This document shows, one piece after another, positions 1 to 10,930 of a stretch of DNA of 64,000 nucleotides. Positions within the stretch are counted from its first letter, which is position 1; every line of letters starts with the position of its first letter. The notes under the pieces were generated by a model that was not told where the DNA came from, did no database searches, and was given only the letters and a program-made list of their open reading frames with translations. Origin of the DNA: Aradus depressus (lineage: Eukaryota > Arthropoda > Insecta > Hemiptera > Aradidae); contig OY759225.1 of NCBI GenBank assembly GCA_963662175.1, forward strand, positions 4,165,107 through 4,229,106, written 5' to 3'. A program made the translations under genes and the position numbers.

Positions 1-734
1 AAATGCAGTTATAATAGTGTTTAAGTTGGGATAGTAGAGGGAGTGACCTTGCCAGTCGAGTGACCTATAACTGGCGGAGGAGAGCCGTGTCTGTCTGGTG
101 CCAGCAGGCCTGGTTCAAGGTTTGTTGTCTGTCCACTTCCCAATAACCAACCAGCTAGCTTTCATACCCATGAGGGCGCCAGTAGCTTACAATATCGTGA
201 GTTCGAAACCCGGCCGAGGGCATTGTGTTTTTACTTGTCGGTCGATTTTTTTCACCGGAGTTTCATGTTTCTCGACCCCCTGTCTCTGTCTGTGACCACG
301 GTAACTCCCAATAGAGTGAATTTATCGGGATGAAATTTGCGGAATCCCCGTTTTCTTCTTGTATTTTTTATTTTATTATTGCCTTGTTGAGACCTCAAAT
401 AATTGTACTACATTGCTTGTACTTTCTAATGGTTTCTACCTGTGGATCGCTCCAGAACTAACCAGATGGAAAAACATTTCATTTATTTGTATTTATTGAA
501 ATGACATGGTTCCAAGTACTGAATCTTACGGAACCCCAGTTTTTTTTCCTACATCCTTGTTTTATAGGAGGTTAAATAAGTGTTATAGGTGGCTCCAACT
601 TGTTGCTCAGTCCAGGGCAGAGCCTGGGAGGGAGGCAGGTGGAGTGAGTAGGTTCGAGGGGGACGGGGGGGGATTGGATTCCAGGGGGCACCACGCCTGC
701 CTGACGTCACACCATCCTCTCTATCTCTGTAGTC
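1..734. other. noncoding, repeat remnants
   Basis: SINE head fragment (171-225), an ACTTCCCC-family trace (240-350: TTCATGTTTCTCGACC, AACTCCCAATAGAGTGAATT TATCG). The open frames at 98-295 and 506-835 cross these repeats and look fortuitous. 640-720 is GC-rich and unrecognised, leading into the candidate exon at 735. Confidence 0.5.
171..225 (+). mobile_element. SINE head fragment
   Basis: GAGGGCGCCAGTAGCTTA and GAGTTCGAAACCCGGCCGAGGG match the tRNA-like head; the body does not follow. Confidence 0.6.
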
Positions 735-792
735 AGGTAGTCAGTGTCGGGGCATTCCCAGCCAGGCATGTCGCCCTTCACTCCTCCACAGG
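735..792 (+). CDS. candidate upstream exon, possibly shn N-terminus
   Basis: A GC-richer island in AT-rich repeats. A pyrimidine tract ends CTGTAG, with further in-line AG sites at 739, 743 and 747 region, and the segment closes at CCACAG|GTATAC. One frame reads SVSGHSQPGMSPFTPPQ, the low-complexity style of Shn N-termini, but it ends in phase 0. The frame ending in phase 1, which would fit exon 30453 directly, reads less convincingly (ARHVALHSST). Either an intermediate exon is missing or this is not coding. No known motif. Confidence 0.3.
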
Positions 793-799
793 TATACAA

Positions 800-1736
800 T
801 TCTTATACATATATAGTTATCTTGGTGTAAATTAATCCAAATCCTCACAAATATTCCTATACAGCGAGAAGATCTCTAGATATGTTTTACTTCCTCAGCT
901 ATTGTTACATATCATACATAATATAATCCTATACTTTGTATATTAATGTATAATTTTGAGTTATCATTGGAATTTTATGTTTTTCGACCCTAGAATTCAA
1001 TAAATGTCATGTCTATCTGGTGTGTGTATATTTTGTGTGTAGGTACGGAAGCCCATAGGGGTCTTTAATAAACTTATTTATTTTCAGCGAAAGAAAGTAT
1101 TTTTTTATACGTTCGGATATCGCACGAAATCAACTTCAGATAAAGTAATGTAACACAGTTACACAAGTTGTAAAATAAAGATGTAGTTTGACCTCTCACA
1201 GATCTTATTATTTATTACTAGCCGGCTTTCGAGGTCTCATTAGGTAGTCCGATAAACCATTAAATAAAATATACAAATTTAAAAAATCAAATGAATAAAT
1301 AAAATAAAACTCCTATAAATATTAAGTACAAAATCTACTAAAAAATTAACAATTTATTTATATATATTTTTTTTACCAGTTGTGACTCAGAGGGGGTTCA
1401 GGAATAATGTATTTGTCCCCATTCATGAAATTTTAAATTGTTAATTTTTTGTCGTTTTTGTATATAATGTATTGTGATGTACACTACGGAACATTTTTTT
1501 ATGAATAAAAAGTAATTTTTTGACGTGACTACGTCTAATAAATCGATGCGACGGGCCGCATGTTCGAAAAAGTGTGACGTCATGTCACGTTCCCCAAGAG
1601 AGCGAGGGAGACGTCATGTGACTAAAATTATTAAAATTACTAATTAATTACTCCTCATGACCTTTGACCCCACGTGACCATCACCCCCCCCCCCCCCCTC
1701 CACAGCTGGGAATCACCCACCATCGTACATCCCCAG
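800..1736. other. AT-rich noncoding sequence
   Basis: No gene seen. Contains a C-run (1685-1698). The minus frame at 1398-1583 has no coding features. Confidence 0.5.
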
Positions 1737-1966
1737 ATCAATAAGTTTCCGCTCTCCCTCTAAACCCCAATACGTTTCCACTCTCCCTCTAAACCTCATT
1801 ACGTTTCCGCTCTCCCTCTAAACCTCAATAAGTTTCCGCTCTCCCTCTAAACATCAATAAGTTTCCTCTCTCCCTCTAAACCTCAATAAGTTTCAGCTCT
1901 CTCCCTAAACCTTAATAAGTTTCCGCTCTCCCTCTAAACCTCAATAAGTTTCCGTTCTCCCTCCAA
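1737..1966. repeat. 29-bp tandem repeat, about 8 copies, derived from the ACTTCCCC family
   Basis: Unit CCTCAATAAGTTTCCGCTCT CCCTCTAAA, slightly variable (one unit TTTCAGCTCTCTCCC). The phrase AAGTTTTCGCTCTCCCTCCAAA is a standard inner piece of the foldback family seen throughout the window, so this looks like local amplification of one element's interior. A C-run (1685-1698) lies just upstream. Confidence 0.9.
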
Positions 1967-2135
1967 TTCAGTCTGATTTTGTGACCTTGAACAGGCACTT
2001 GCGTGTTCAAGCATGTCGAACCCTGCATTCGTGTAGCCTACCTTATCATGTCCTATCATCATCATCATCATCATTGTATTCAGTATTATTTAAAACTGGA
2101 GTATTATGATGGAAAAATCGCCTACCTACACTTTT

Positions 2136-2496
2136 GAGCATGCCGTCCTTCGGTGCCTTGAATAGTATTGCATTTAAAAATATAATTCAAAGCTCGTCAT
2201 ATTGAGTATGTTGTCCGATTGGAGTAATATGTGCGAAAAAATATTTATCTTCAATTCCGAGCATGCCGTCCTTCGGTGCCTTGAATAGTATTGCATTTAA
2301 AAATATAATTCAAAGCTCGTCATATTGAGTATGTTCCGATTGGAGTAATATGTGCGAAAAAATATTTATCTTCAATTCCGAGCATGCCGTCCTTCGGTGC
2401 CTTGAATGGTATTGCATTTAAAAATATAATTCAAAGCTCGTCATATTGAGTATGTTGTCCGATTGGAGTAATATGTGCGAAAAAATATTTATCTTC
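2136..2496. repeat. tandem array of about 122 bp, three copies
   Basis: Units start at about 2136, 2259 and 2380 with GAGCATGCCGTCCTTCGGTG and contain TATAATTCAAAGCTCGTCAT and GGAGTAATATGTGCGAAAAA. The second unit lacks two bases (TTCCG for TTGTCCG). GCCGTCCTTCGG is also the hairpin of the main SINE, suggesting a SINE-derived seed. Confidence 0.95.
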
Positions 2497-3444
2497 ACCT
2501 GCCTACAACCGAAGGCGGCGATTGGCGCCGTTAATTATCAATGAACTTGTTTCCATTTTATTTTCCTTCCACTTCTTTTGTGTATTATACTACTGTGATG
2601 TTATGACGTAGTCACGTCAACCTACCGGCCGTAAACCGACTTTACAGACAACCAATTTTTTTATTATAATCTAATATCATATATATATTATATATATATC
2701 AAGGTGTTTGAGAAACAAAACAAGAAAACATATAAAAAACAGCTGTGAAATAGTGTTAAATGTAATGGAGTCGTGAGCTAGCTCTAAAACGGTGCATGTG
2801 GTTTGATATGTTTTAAATAAAAATGAAGTTGAACAATTAGATGAAAGTTGACTGGGGTGGAATTAAAGTGTGAAGAGTTGACGGGGTCTGGTTTTTGTGG
2901 TAGAGGCGTCGAGAAGGTACAATTAATAATATATATATTTTTCAATATGCCCAAATAATAATAATAATAGTTTTTAAGTATTTAGTTAAATGATTTTGTT
3001 GCTTTGTTTTTCTTTTGCTTTGTTCAATGTTTAGTTTTTTTTATTAGAATGTGCAAATAAAGCAAATAACCCAAATATTTGTCCTCTTCAAATTCTATTC
3101 TATTCATCTTCCCTGTTGGCCCAGTAGTAGTATCATTTGAAAAACCTTTGGATTAGAAATTAATATTATTTAAAATTATTAAAAATTGGTATCTCTTTGT
3201 GAATCCAAGTGTAAAGTTTGTTTAATTGTATTTTTTTCGTTGTATACGTGTACTTTCTTAAAAATTGCACGTCTTAAATTATTGATAATATTTTTTTAGG
3301 GCAATTTTCGGCAAACTACTGTAGAAATCAAAATTTAAATAAACAAAAGAGATCAAATTTCTACAGGAAATATGGTAGCAAACAAGCTTTTATCACAATA
3401 TATTGAAGCCTCAAAAGTCGGCTAGAGTAAATAAATAAATAATG
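2497..3444. other. AT-rich noncoding sequence
   Basis: A TA microsatellite at about 2683-2698 and TAATAATAATAATAG at 2956-2970; nothing else recognised. Confidence 0.5.
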
Positions 3445-5232
3445 CACGAGATCGGTCAAAAATTCGATGCATAGTTGAAGAAATATGAAGAAAAATAATT
3501 CTGTGTGTCTGTGAACAGGATAACTCCCGACAGAATGAATGTATCGACACGAAATTTTATATGTGAATGCAGAACCTTCTAACGACGATACCTATTGATT
3601 TTCAGCCAAATCGACCATGGGGAAGGGGGATGTTAAGGGGAAGGATTAACACAAAAACTGAAAATCCGTCGTGTTTATAAACTTTTATCTCAAGTATGGA
3701 GGAGAAACATATAGAGAATTAGTCACTGACAAAAAAACAAAACAAAAAAAAAAAACAATTAAATAATTGATTTAAAATTAACAGAGAGTTGGGTTTGTTA
3801 TCTTATGTGAAGGTTATGTAACTTGTATGAATCAGTGTGTGATGAGTGTGGCGCCCCTCGTGTTATCTTGTGTACTAAAATATCACCCAGTTAGTTGCTA
3901 TTTTGGCAGTAGGGATTAGGGGAGGATGTGACTGAAAGTGACGTTTTCAGACAGAAAGGATGTGGGGGGGGACCAAAAGGAATAGGTGTATACTAGACGG
4001 CGTGAAACTGTGTTTCATGTCCTTGAAAGTTGAATTATATTGTGCTTCTAAAATATAGAGTCGGAGAATAACCAGAAGTGTACTTCCCCAGTACGAATTA
4101 ATCAATTAACTTTTCCTAACATTCTCTAATCCCCCTTCCCTTTGGTCGATTTGGCTGAAAATCAATAGAATATAAATATAAAATGAAACAAATGTAACGT
4201 TCTTAGAGAGTTCTTTAAAATTTCGTATCGATACATTGATTTTATGGGCAGTTATCGTGTTCACACACACAAACACACACACACAAACACACACATTGAC
4301 AGACACACTTTTTAACTTCCTTAGATATACGAAGTATAGAGGAAGTTATGTAATCGGTCAAAAATTCGAGATTCCAAGTATGGAGAAAAATAATTATGTG
4401 TGACTGTGAACACGATAACTCCCGACAGAATGAATGTATCGAATTGAAATTTTATATGTGAATCCAGCACCTTCTAACGATGACACCTATTGATTTTCAG
4501 CCAAATCGATCAAATCGATGAAATGCTGTACCTATTTAAGGTGAAAACGCAATGAGGACATAAACTGTCAAATATCAGCGATATCGGGTTGAAGGGAAGG
4601 GGTCAATTTAAAAACTCTAATAACTGCCGATATAATGTATTTATTTACACAGAATTTAGTATGAGGATTTAGGCGCCCCTGTGTAAGTTATATGTTTAAT
4701 ATTAGCGCAAACGGTCGACTGGTTTTGGAGGAAGAGCGAAAAGTTAATTGATTAATTCGTTGTGGGGAAGTACATTGCCGGTGATTCACCGACGACTTTT
4801 TAAATATAAAAATGAAACTTCTATTACGTTATTCTACGTTTTTTAGATTTAGGAGGCAGTAATGTTAAGCTGAGGAAGTACATTGGAGGGTGATTCACCT
4901 ATTTTAACGTCCCCAGCTATACCAAGTATAGGGGAAGTTATAGAATCCATTTTTGAGTTAAACCCCTTCCAATCCCCCTTCCCTTTGGTCGATTTGGCTG
5001 AAAATCAATAGGTGTCATCGTTAGAAGGTTCTGGATTCACATATAAAATTTCGTGTCGACACATTCATTCTGTCGGGAGTTATCCTGTTCACAGACACAC
5101 AGAAGCACAAAATTATTTTTCTTCATATTTGGAATCTAGAGGTTGAAAAAAATAAAATTCCGTTGAAAACTTTGCATCGAATTTTTGACCGATTACATAA
5201 CTTTCCCTATACTTCGTATAGCTGAGGAAGTA
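3445..5232. mobile_element. cluster of ACTTCCCC-family foldback copies
   Basis: At least four partial or complete copies: about 3445-3740, 4070-4316, 4317-4798 (from ACTTCCTTAGATATACGAAG to GGTGATTCACCGACGAC) and 4905-5232 (GTCCCCAGCTATACCAAGTA TAGGGG to its inverted complement). Between 3740 and 4070 the sequence includes a short AT-rich and a G-rich stretch I do not recognise. A CACACA tract with spaced AAA sits at 4262-4294. Confidence 0.75.
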
Positions 5233-5620
5233 AAATGATGTTGCGTCACGAAGGGTCGATAATATTAGAAAATTTCGTTACCTAATTTATGTACAACACC
5301 TAAGGTTAAAAAAACAAACTCCAAAGTGATGTTTGACAGTAATATGTTCATGTAGCTAGTCAAAAGTTGGATGAGTGCCCGGGCAGTGAGAAACCTATGA
5401 ACCTTGTAACGTTACATTAGTGATCTGTTGACTCTCAACGAGAACCAGCCATGAAACGTGTTATTTATTTGCATTCCTCGAGGGATGAGTGTCTTCTGCA
5501 AAGAGGAGAGTTCAGCGGATCGTAAATTCAAAAGATGAGTCAAGTGTCAAGTGAATCAACGTCCAATGTACTTCCCCAGTGCACACTAGTAAATTTTCGC
5601 TCATTTTCTCATGTCTATAG
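5233..5620. other. unrecognised noncoding sequence
   Basis: No repeat family or gene seen. ORF 5535-5765 runs into the SINE and is fortuitous. Confidence 0.45.
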
Positions 5621-6390
5621 GTTAGGTTTTATGACTCATGCCGGGGCTTTTAACTACGAGGTCATATCGCCTACTACCAGAGCGTTCTTTCGTCACTCTG
5701 GTGGACATGAGCCCGACTCTACTATGGGAGTCCTAAATTTGGCCTACCCAGGTTTATTCACCTAGGGGCCATTCATAAATTACGTAAAGCTTTTTTAAAG
5801 CTAATTTGACCCCCCCCCCCCCCCCCCACCACCCTACCCCTTGATAAGAAATTTTCGTAAGAAATGATTGTATTGATAAAATAAAAGACAGTTTGAGCAG
5901 CTTGTAGCCAAGCTTTAAATAATAGTGGATGTAAATATGCAGACATGTCAGGTATAATAAATAAATGATACTAAAATGACAATTATTTTTCAAAATTCAA
6001 GCAATAAGGAAATCCCTAGTCAGCGAGACAATAGAATAAAAAAATGTCTAGAATGTCTATCCAATAGCGCCATTTCTTAGCGCGAAAGTAGTAGATTTTA
6101 AATTCAAAAAGTTACATAAGATCAAATTCTTTACCCCCCTCCCCTATAGTAAGAATTAGTAATATTCAGCTTATAGCCCTCCCCCCTAAATGCCTTACGT
6201 AATTTATGAATGACTCCCTAAGGTAGGAGTCTGACACTCGGGACCATCACTTAACGTCCCATCCGAAGGACGGCATGCTCAAGGTGTTTTCACCTCCCAG
6301 ATAAATAACCCAAGGACCTCGGCCGGGTTACGAACCCGTGATCTTGAGCTTACAAGGTAAGCACGCTATCACTAAGATACCGGTGCCCTC
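5621..6390 (-). mobile_element. tRNA-derived SINE split by a foldback MITE
   Basis: The SINE tail half is 5621-5764 and the head half 6221-6390 (ending TACCGGTGCCCTC). The MITE at 5765-6220 interrupts it in the middle, so the MITE is the younger insertion. Confidence 0.85.
5765..6220. mobile_element. foldback MITE, ends TAGGGGCCATTCATAAATTACG
   Basis: The left end GGGCCATTCATAAATTACGTAA and right end TTACGTAATTTATGAATGACTCCCTA are inverted repeats. CCTA borders both sides. The interior carries long C-runs (5812-5827) and a CCCCCCTCCCCTA block. A related left end occurs at 19970 (GGGGCCGTTCACAAACTACGTCACG). Confidence 0.8.
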
Positions 6391-6687
6391 TATTATTTGG
6401 TTTCTCTATAAGCCCAGTGGACATCACACAAAATTTTATGAACTAGAGCAGTAGATAATTAACAAAAATTTTATTATTAATGAGATTTAAAAAAGATTCA
6501 ATATAACTAGTCAAAATTATCTATTTTCAAGATTGACGAGAAACAGAAAAAGTTTTGATTAAAATTTAATTAGTAGACGAAAAAAAAATGTTCATTGGGT
6601 CAAGGACGTGTGATTCAGTCTTGTAATTACGATATGTATCTTGAATTGTAACGAGAGATTCGAATATATACTCTCTAGAAACATCGG

Positions 6688-6990
6688 TGAATCACCGACA
6701 TTCTACTTCCCCAGAACGAATTAAAGTTCCGCTCTCCCTCCAAAACCATTCGAACATTTACCCTAATAATAAATATGTAGTTGATTTACACAGGGGCTTC
6801 TGAATGCTCAAATTAAATATTATGTGAATAAATTGATTACATGGGCAGTTATAAGGGTTTTGGTGTTGAGCCTTCTCCTCTTAACCCCCCCCCCCCTTCC
6901 CTTTAGTCGATTTGACTGAAATTTGATAGAATATGTCCTCCCTTTTAACTTGCCAGCATATAGGGAAGTTATTGTAAAAGGTCCGAAAAG
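6688..6990. mobile_element. ACTTCCCC-family fragment
   Basis: GGTGAATCACCGACATTCTA CTTCCCC, GTTCCGCTCTCCCTCCAAAA, then a C-run and the ATATAGGGAAGTTATTG end. Confidence 0.7.
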
Positions 6991-7143
6991 GGTGAGAGGG
7001 GCTAAGCATAAAAATTGTTCTAGCTCATTAACGGATGGTCGGATTGTTATGAAGTTTTACATGAAGTTGTAAAAGCAAAGTTAAAATAAAAATAGGCTAT
7101 GTGACATATATTTGCATCCCAATTAAAAATCTATGTATAGATT

Positions 7144-7478
7144 AGGTTAGGTTTTATGACTCATGCCTGGGCTTTAACTACGAGGTCATATCGCCTACTA
7201 CCAGAGCTCTCTTTCGTCAATTTGGTGGACATGAGCCCGACTCTACTATGGGAGTCCTAAATTTTGCCTACCCTAAATTTTTATTCACCTAGGGCAGGGG
7301 TCTTTAACGAGTACCTGACATCGTACATGCTCGGGACCATCGCTTAACGTCCCATCCGAAGGACGGCGTGCTTAAGTTTATTTTACCTTCCAGATAAAAT
7401 AAACTAAAGGCCTTGGTCGGGTTTCAAACCAAAAATCAAAAGGTAAGCACGCATAACCACTGAGCTACCTGCGCCCTC
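7144..7478 (-). mobile_element. tRNA-derived SINE, full length, minus strand
   Basis: Tail to head as in the 18.1 kb copy; box B is degraded (TTTCAAACC). Preceded by GATTAGG. Confidence 0.85.
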
Positions 7479-8277
7479 TCTCTATATAGATTAAATTCAA
7501 TTAAATTAATAAATAATTCTATACTGCATAAAATGCCTTCTTTTGTGATATTATTACTATTGGTATATAAATATATGATGCTGGGAAGTTTGCCGTGTGG
7601 ACCTCAAGGGCCGCACTTAGTCGCAACACACTCATCCGAGAACCTGCTTGATAAATATGAAATTTCGGTTGAGCCTTCTCCCCTTAACCCCCTCCACTTT
7701 GTCTGATTTCGCTGAACATTGATTAGAGTTAGAATTATCATAAGCAATAAATGAAATTTAAATATGAATTGAGTTACGAGTATTTTGTTCCTAGACAATA
7801 TTGTTCTCATTTTTGCTCACGAGGGGACTGGGAAATGTAGAATTCCAGTTACAATTTAATATGGCCGATTTTATAAATTCATTTTACCACATAAAAAAAA
7901 TCTAATTTGAGTAGTTTAGAAATTGTGAACGGTGTGAAATGTTGATGGGAGGGGGGGATAGCTGGCCTTGCAGATATCCCTCTCCCTAGGAGGTGTGTTC
8001 CTATATTTAGATAGATCCCTCCTCGACACATCTCTTCTTAATGTCTCAGTGTTTGTATATATGTTAGTAAGCAAGGGCTTTCCCGACCTTAACGACCTCT
8101 CATCGTGACACACTAGTCGACATAGTATCGATACATTGATATCGGTCAGTATCCGCCCCATGGTATCGATGTGTGACACATATTGGTATAAAAGTATCGA
8201 TTCTTTTACTTATCAAACTACAAGTATATTCACAAACATATTAAAATATTTGAAAAAAAAATAAATAAAAAGACGAT
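7479..8277. other. noncoding, with TATCGATAC-type sequences
   Basis: Minus frames at 7604-7810 and 7916-8179 lack recognisable motifs. GTATCGATACATTGATATCG and related phrases (8125-8200) are AT-rich dyads. A weak ACTTCCCC trace (CCCCTTAACCCCCTCCACTT TG) is at 7680-7730. Confidence 0.45.
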
Positions 8278-8884
8278 GAATCACCGTCAATGAACTCTTC
8301 AACCCCCCCCCCCCTCCCCCCCCCACCAGTCGACCGTTTGTGATAATATTCAGCAGTTGACTTACGTAGGGGCTCCTAAATTCTCATGGTAAATTTTGTG
8401 TCGATAAATTCATTACATCAGCAGTTGTTAGGGTTTTTGAATTGAGCCTCATCCCCTAACCCCTTTTTGCCTTCAGCCGATATTGAGTTATTGGGGGTTT
8501 TGAGTTGAGCTATGACCCTCCCTTCTCTTCCGCTGAAAATTAATAAGTGTCATCCATATGAAATTTTATGTCGATAAGTTCATTACAATGATAGATAATA
8601 TAATTAGAGTTTTTGTGTTAAGCTTGCCTCTAATCCTTCCATTCTCTTTGGTCAATTTGGCTGAAAATCAATAGATGTCGTCTTTAGAAGGTTCTGGATT
8701 CACATATAAAATTTCGTGTCGATACATTCATTTTGTCGGGAGTTATCGTGTTCACAGGCACACAGACAGAAATTATTTTTTTCATATTTAGAATCTGGAG
8801 GTCGGAAAACATGAAATTCGTTGAGAACCCCCCATCGAAATTTTTGGCTGATTACATAACTTCCCTTATACTAGGAAAGTAAAA
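8278..8884. mobile_element. ACTTCCCC-family copy at the edge of the duplicated block
   Basis: Starts GATGAATCACCGTCAATGAA and ends CATAACTTCCCTTATACTAG GAAAG. The same element (deleted) borders exon 9 at 49308-49470, so it was part of the duplicated segment. Confidence 0.72.
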
Positions 8885-8964
8885 TGGTAATTGGAAATAT
8901 TAAGATGCCATTCTAGATCAACAATGGATACATAAAATGACCAATGAATATTATTGATGATTAC

Positions 8965-9119
8965 CTGCGTAGAGACGAGAGTGTATGGAAAAGTGCGTGG
9001 CCTAGAATTGGTAGGGACCAGCCCTGCATTCACGTACTGCCGATGTGCAGTTTCTAGAGTCACCTCCGACAGAGTCAGTAGTGATCGAGCCACGTCTCTC
9101 CGGGTTTTACAATCCTCTC
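8965..9119 (-). CDS. inverted duplicate of shn exon 9
   Basis: Read on the minus strand this is a 155-nt exon with the same acceptor (TTTTTTTAG) and donor (ACGCAG|GTAATC) as shn exon 9 at 49066-49220. The two differ at four positions (GTG/GTT, TCA/TCT, CAT/CAC, ACT/ACA), all third-codon and all synonymous. Flanking intron sequence is also shared on both sides: about 120 nt upstream, and about 90 nt downstream to a shared ACTTCC-type foldback element. No other shn exon was found on the minus strand nearby. It is either a constrained exon of a second locus, a very young duplication, or an assembly/haplotype effect. Confidence 0.6.
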
Positions 9120-9239
9120 CTAAAAAAATTGTAAATTCATTTAAATCTGCATTGTTTATGGTTAACCAAAATAATTTATTTTAGTTTTATAATATTAAAA
9201 AATGAGAAAAATAGAATAGCACTATGGTTGATGTGCATG

Positions 9240-9320
9240 CGTGAGTGTGTGTCGGACGGTTGCGCGCGCAACGCACACACACAACTACACTCTTCTGTGT
9301 TGTCAGCTGTTTTTGAGTAT
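9240..9320. promoter_or_regulatory. CpG-rich, promoter-like stretch with a perfect palindrome
   Basis: An 80-base GC/CpG island in AT-rich surroundings, containing the 12-base perfect palindrome TTGCGCGCGCAA (9260-9271) flanked by GTGTGT and CACACA runs, followed by TTGTCAGC. It lies between the inverted exon-9 copy (minus) and the copied unidentified first exon (plus), where a noncoding first exon and promoter of the latter would be expected. Promoter function is inferred. Confidence 0.35.
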
Positions 9321-9637
9321 ATTTCTATTGTATTTTTACAACATTATTGATCATATTTATCGTTAAGTTAAGTGAATTTAAAATATCTATATTACGAACT
9401 ATAAAATGATCTTTCGGTAAGAAACTTTTAGTTTAAGATGCTTCGATAACAATAAATGAAATTGGTGGTAAAAGAAAATAATATAGCAGTGTAAATCTAA
9501 AAAAATATAATATTTCAATATATTATATAATATTGTTATTAATGTATAATAATAACTGCTGAAAATATCGATCAATAAATAATATATTTGTTGTCATATT
9601 GTCACAACAAATAATATAATATTTTTACCCATTTCAG

Positions 9638-9839
9638 GAGATACCGAACAGCTTATTTCATTTTTAAATTACTTAATCTACAAATGAATACGAATCGAAG
9701 CATTTCAACAACAAATTCGAAAATCATCGACGCTGCATTCTCGCGGTATTTAGAGACACTACAATCACAGTTGTATATACCTTATTTTAGCTATCACAAA
9801 CCTTTAATTTCATGTATAAAAGAAATTGAAGAACAATAA
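9638..9839 (+). pseudogene. broken copy of the unidentified first exon at 63.4 kb
   Basis: The same acceptor (CCCATTTCAG), leader and ATG (9684) as the exon at 63147-63443. It is clearly homologous through about 50 codons (MNTNRSISTTNSK, SRYLETLQSQLYIPYFSYHK), one codon shorter, then hits a stop at 9837 where an extra segment of about 40 bases interrupts the frame. The original sequence (ATTATAAAACAAATTT) resumes at about 9882 and is then cut by a SINE at about 9897. Upstream homology to 63.4-64.0 kb runs back to about 9385. Confidence 0.65.
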
Positions 9840-9896
9840 ATTTGAAAAATTTATTCCTCATACTACTTTTCTTATTGTAACATTATAAAACAAATT

Positions 9897-10175
9897 TGAG
9901 GGCGCTTCTAAGCTCAAAAACGTGGGTTCGAAACCCGACCGAGGCCCTTAGTTTATTTTATCTGGGAGGTAAAATAAACGTAAGAACGCCGTCCTTCGGA
10001 TGTACGATGTCAGGTACTCGTTAAAAACTCCCTGCTCTAGGTGAATAACAAATTTAGGGTAGGCAAAATTTATGACTCCCATAGTAGAGTCGGGCTCATG
10101 TCCACCAGAGTGACGAAAGAGCGCTCTGGTAGGTAGTAGGCGATATGACCTCGAGTTATAAAACCTAACCTAAAA
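9897..10175 (+). mobile_element. tRNA-derived SINE, partial
   Basis: Starts GAGGGCGCTTCTAAGCTC, box B GGGTTCGAAACCCGACC intact, ends in a degraded tail (GACCTCGAGTTATAAAACC). Inserted into the duplicated block just after the broken unidentified exon. Confidence 0.82.
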
Positions 10176-10654
10176 CAAATTTTAATCATAATCAATCTAT
10201 GACAGCAAATTTTTAAAACTAAAGCATCATTATTGGAATCAGGCGTTCGGAAAACAAGAAATTCCCAACAAGAATATAATTTCTGACCGATTTACATAAC
10301 TTCCCCTATACTTAGTAATAAAAAAAAAATGAGAAGTAATTAAAAAATAAAATAATAAAATCTGTGTAAAATAGTGTATGTTTTTGTATAAATGTCGGTA
10401 TGGGAGCCAGGTGTTGCTGTGTGGGCGTGCGTCCGACCTCCGTTCTACACCAAGGTCGTTAAGTTTCTGTTCTCTATAATTATACACCGGTTATTATTGG
10501 TCCACAATGTTCATGGGGCATACTTGACATTTATACTATAATAGTGTATTATTACTATTCATCATCAGTTGTACTAATGTTAACAAAATAAAGTTACCTA
10601 CTCCAAGAGTTTCAATACCTACTGATTTTTTTTCTTTTTACCCTTCCCTAGCTT

Positions 10655-10930
10655 TTGTAATCTGTCAGAAATTCGAAGTTGAGTTTTGAGAGGAATTTCA
10701 AGTTTTCTGATACCCTGGTTTCAGAAATGAAAAAAAAAAAATTGTCGGTGAATCACGCTCTCTCTCTAAAGCCAATCGACTGTTTGGGCTAAAACTCAAT
10801 ATATCACTTACATAGTGATTGCTCAATACTCATATTAAAATTTGTGTGGGTCTTTGAGTTAACCCCCTCGGTCCCCCGTAATTTACCGATTACATAACTT
10901 CCCCTATACTTCGTACAGTTGGGAAACTAA
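10655..10930. mobile_element. ACTTCCCC-family copy, internally deleted
   Basis: AATCTGTCAGAAATTCGAAG to CATAACTTCCCCTATACTTC GTACAGTTGGGAAAC, with GGTGAATCACGCTC inside. Confidence 0.68.

Noticed and set aside
8954..9184. Plus-strand 76-codon frame over the exon-9 copy (and its twin 48992-49228 on the minus strand)
   Set aside because: It is the antisense shadow of exon 9. Splice sites, codon phase and synonymous third-position changes all fit the other strand.
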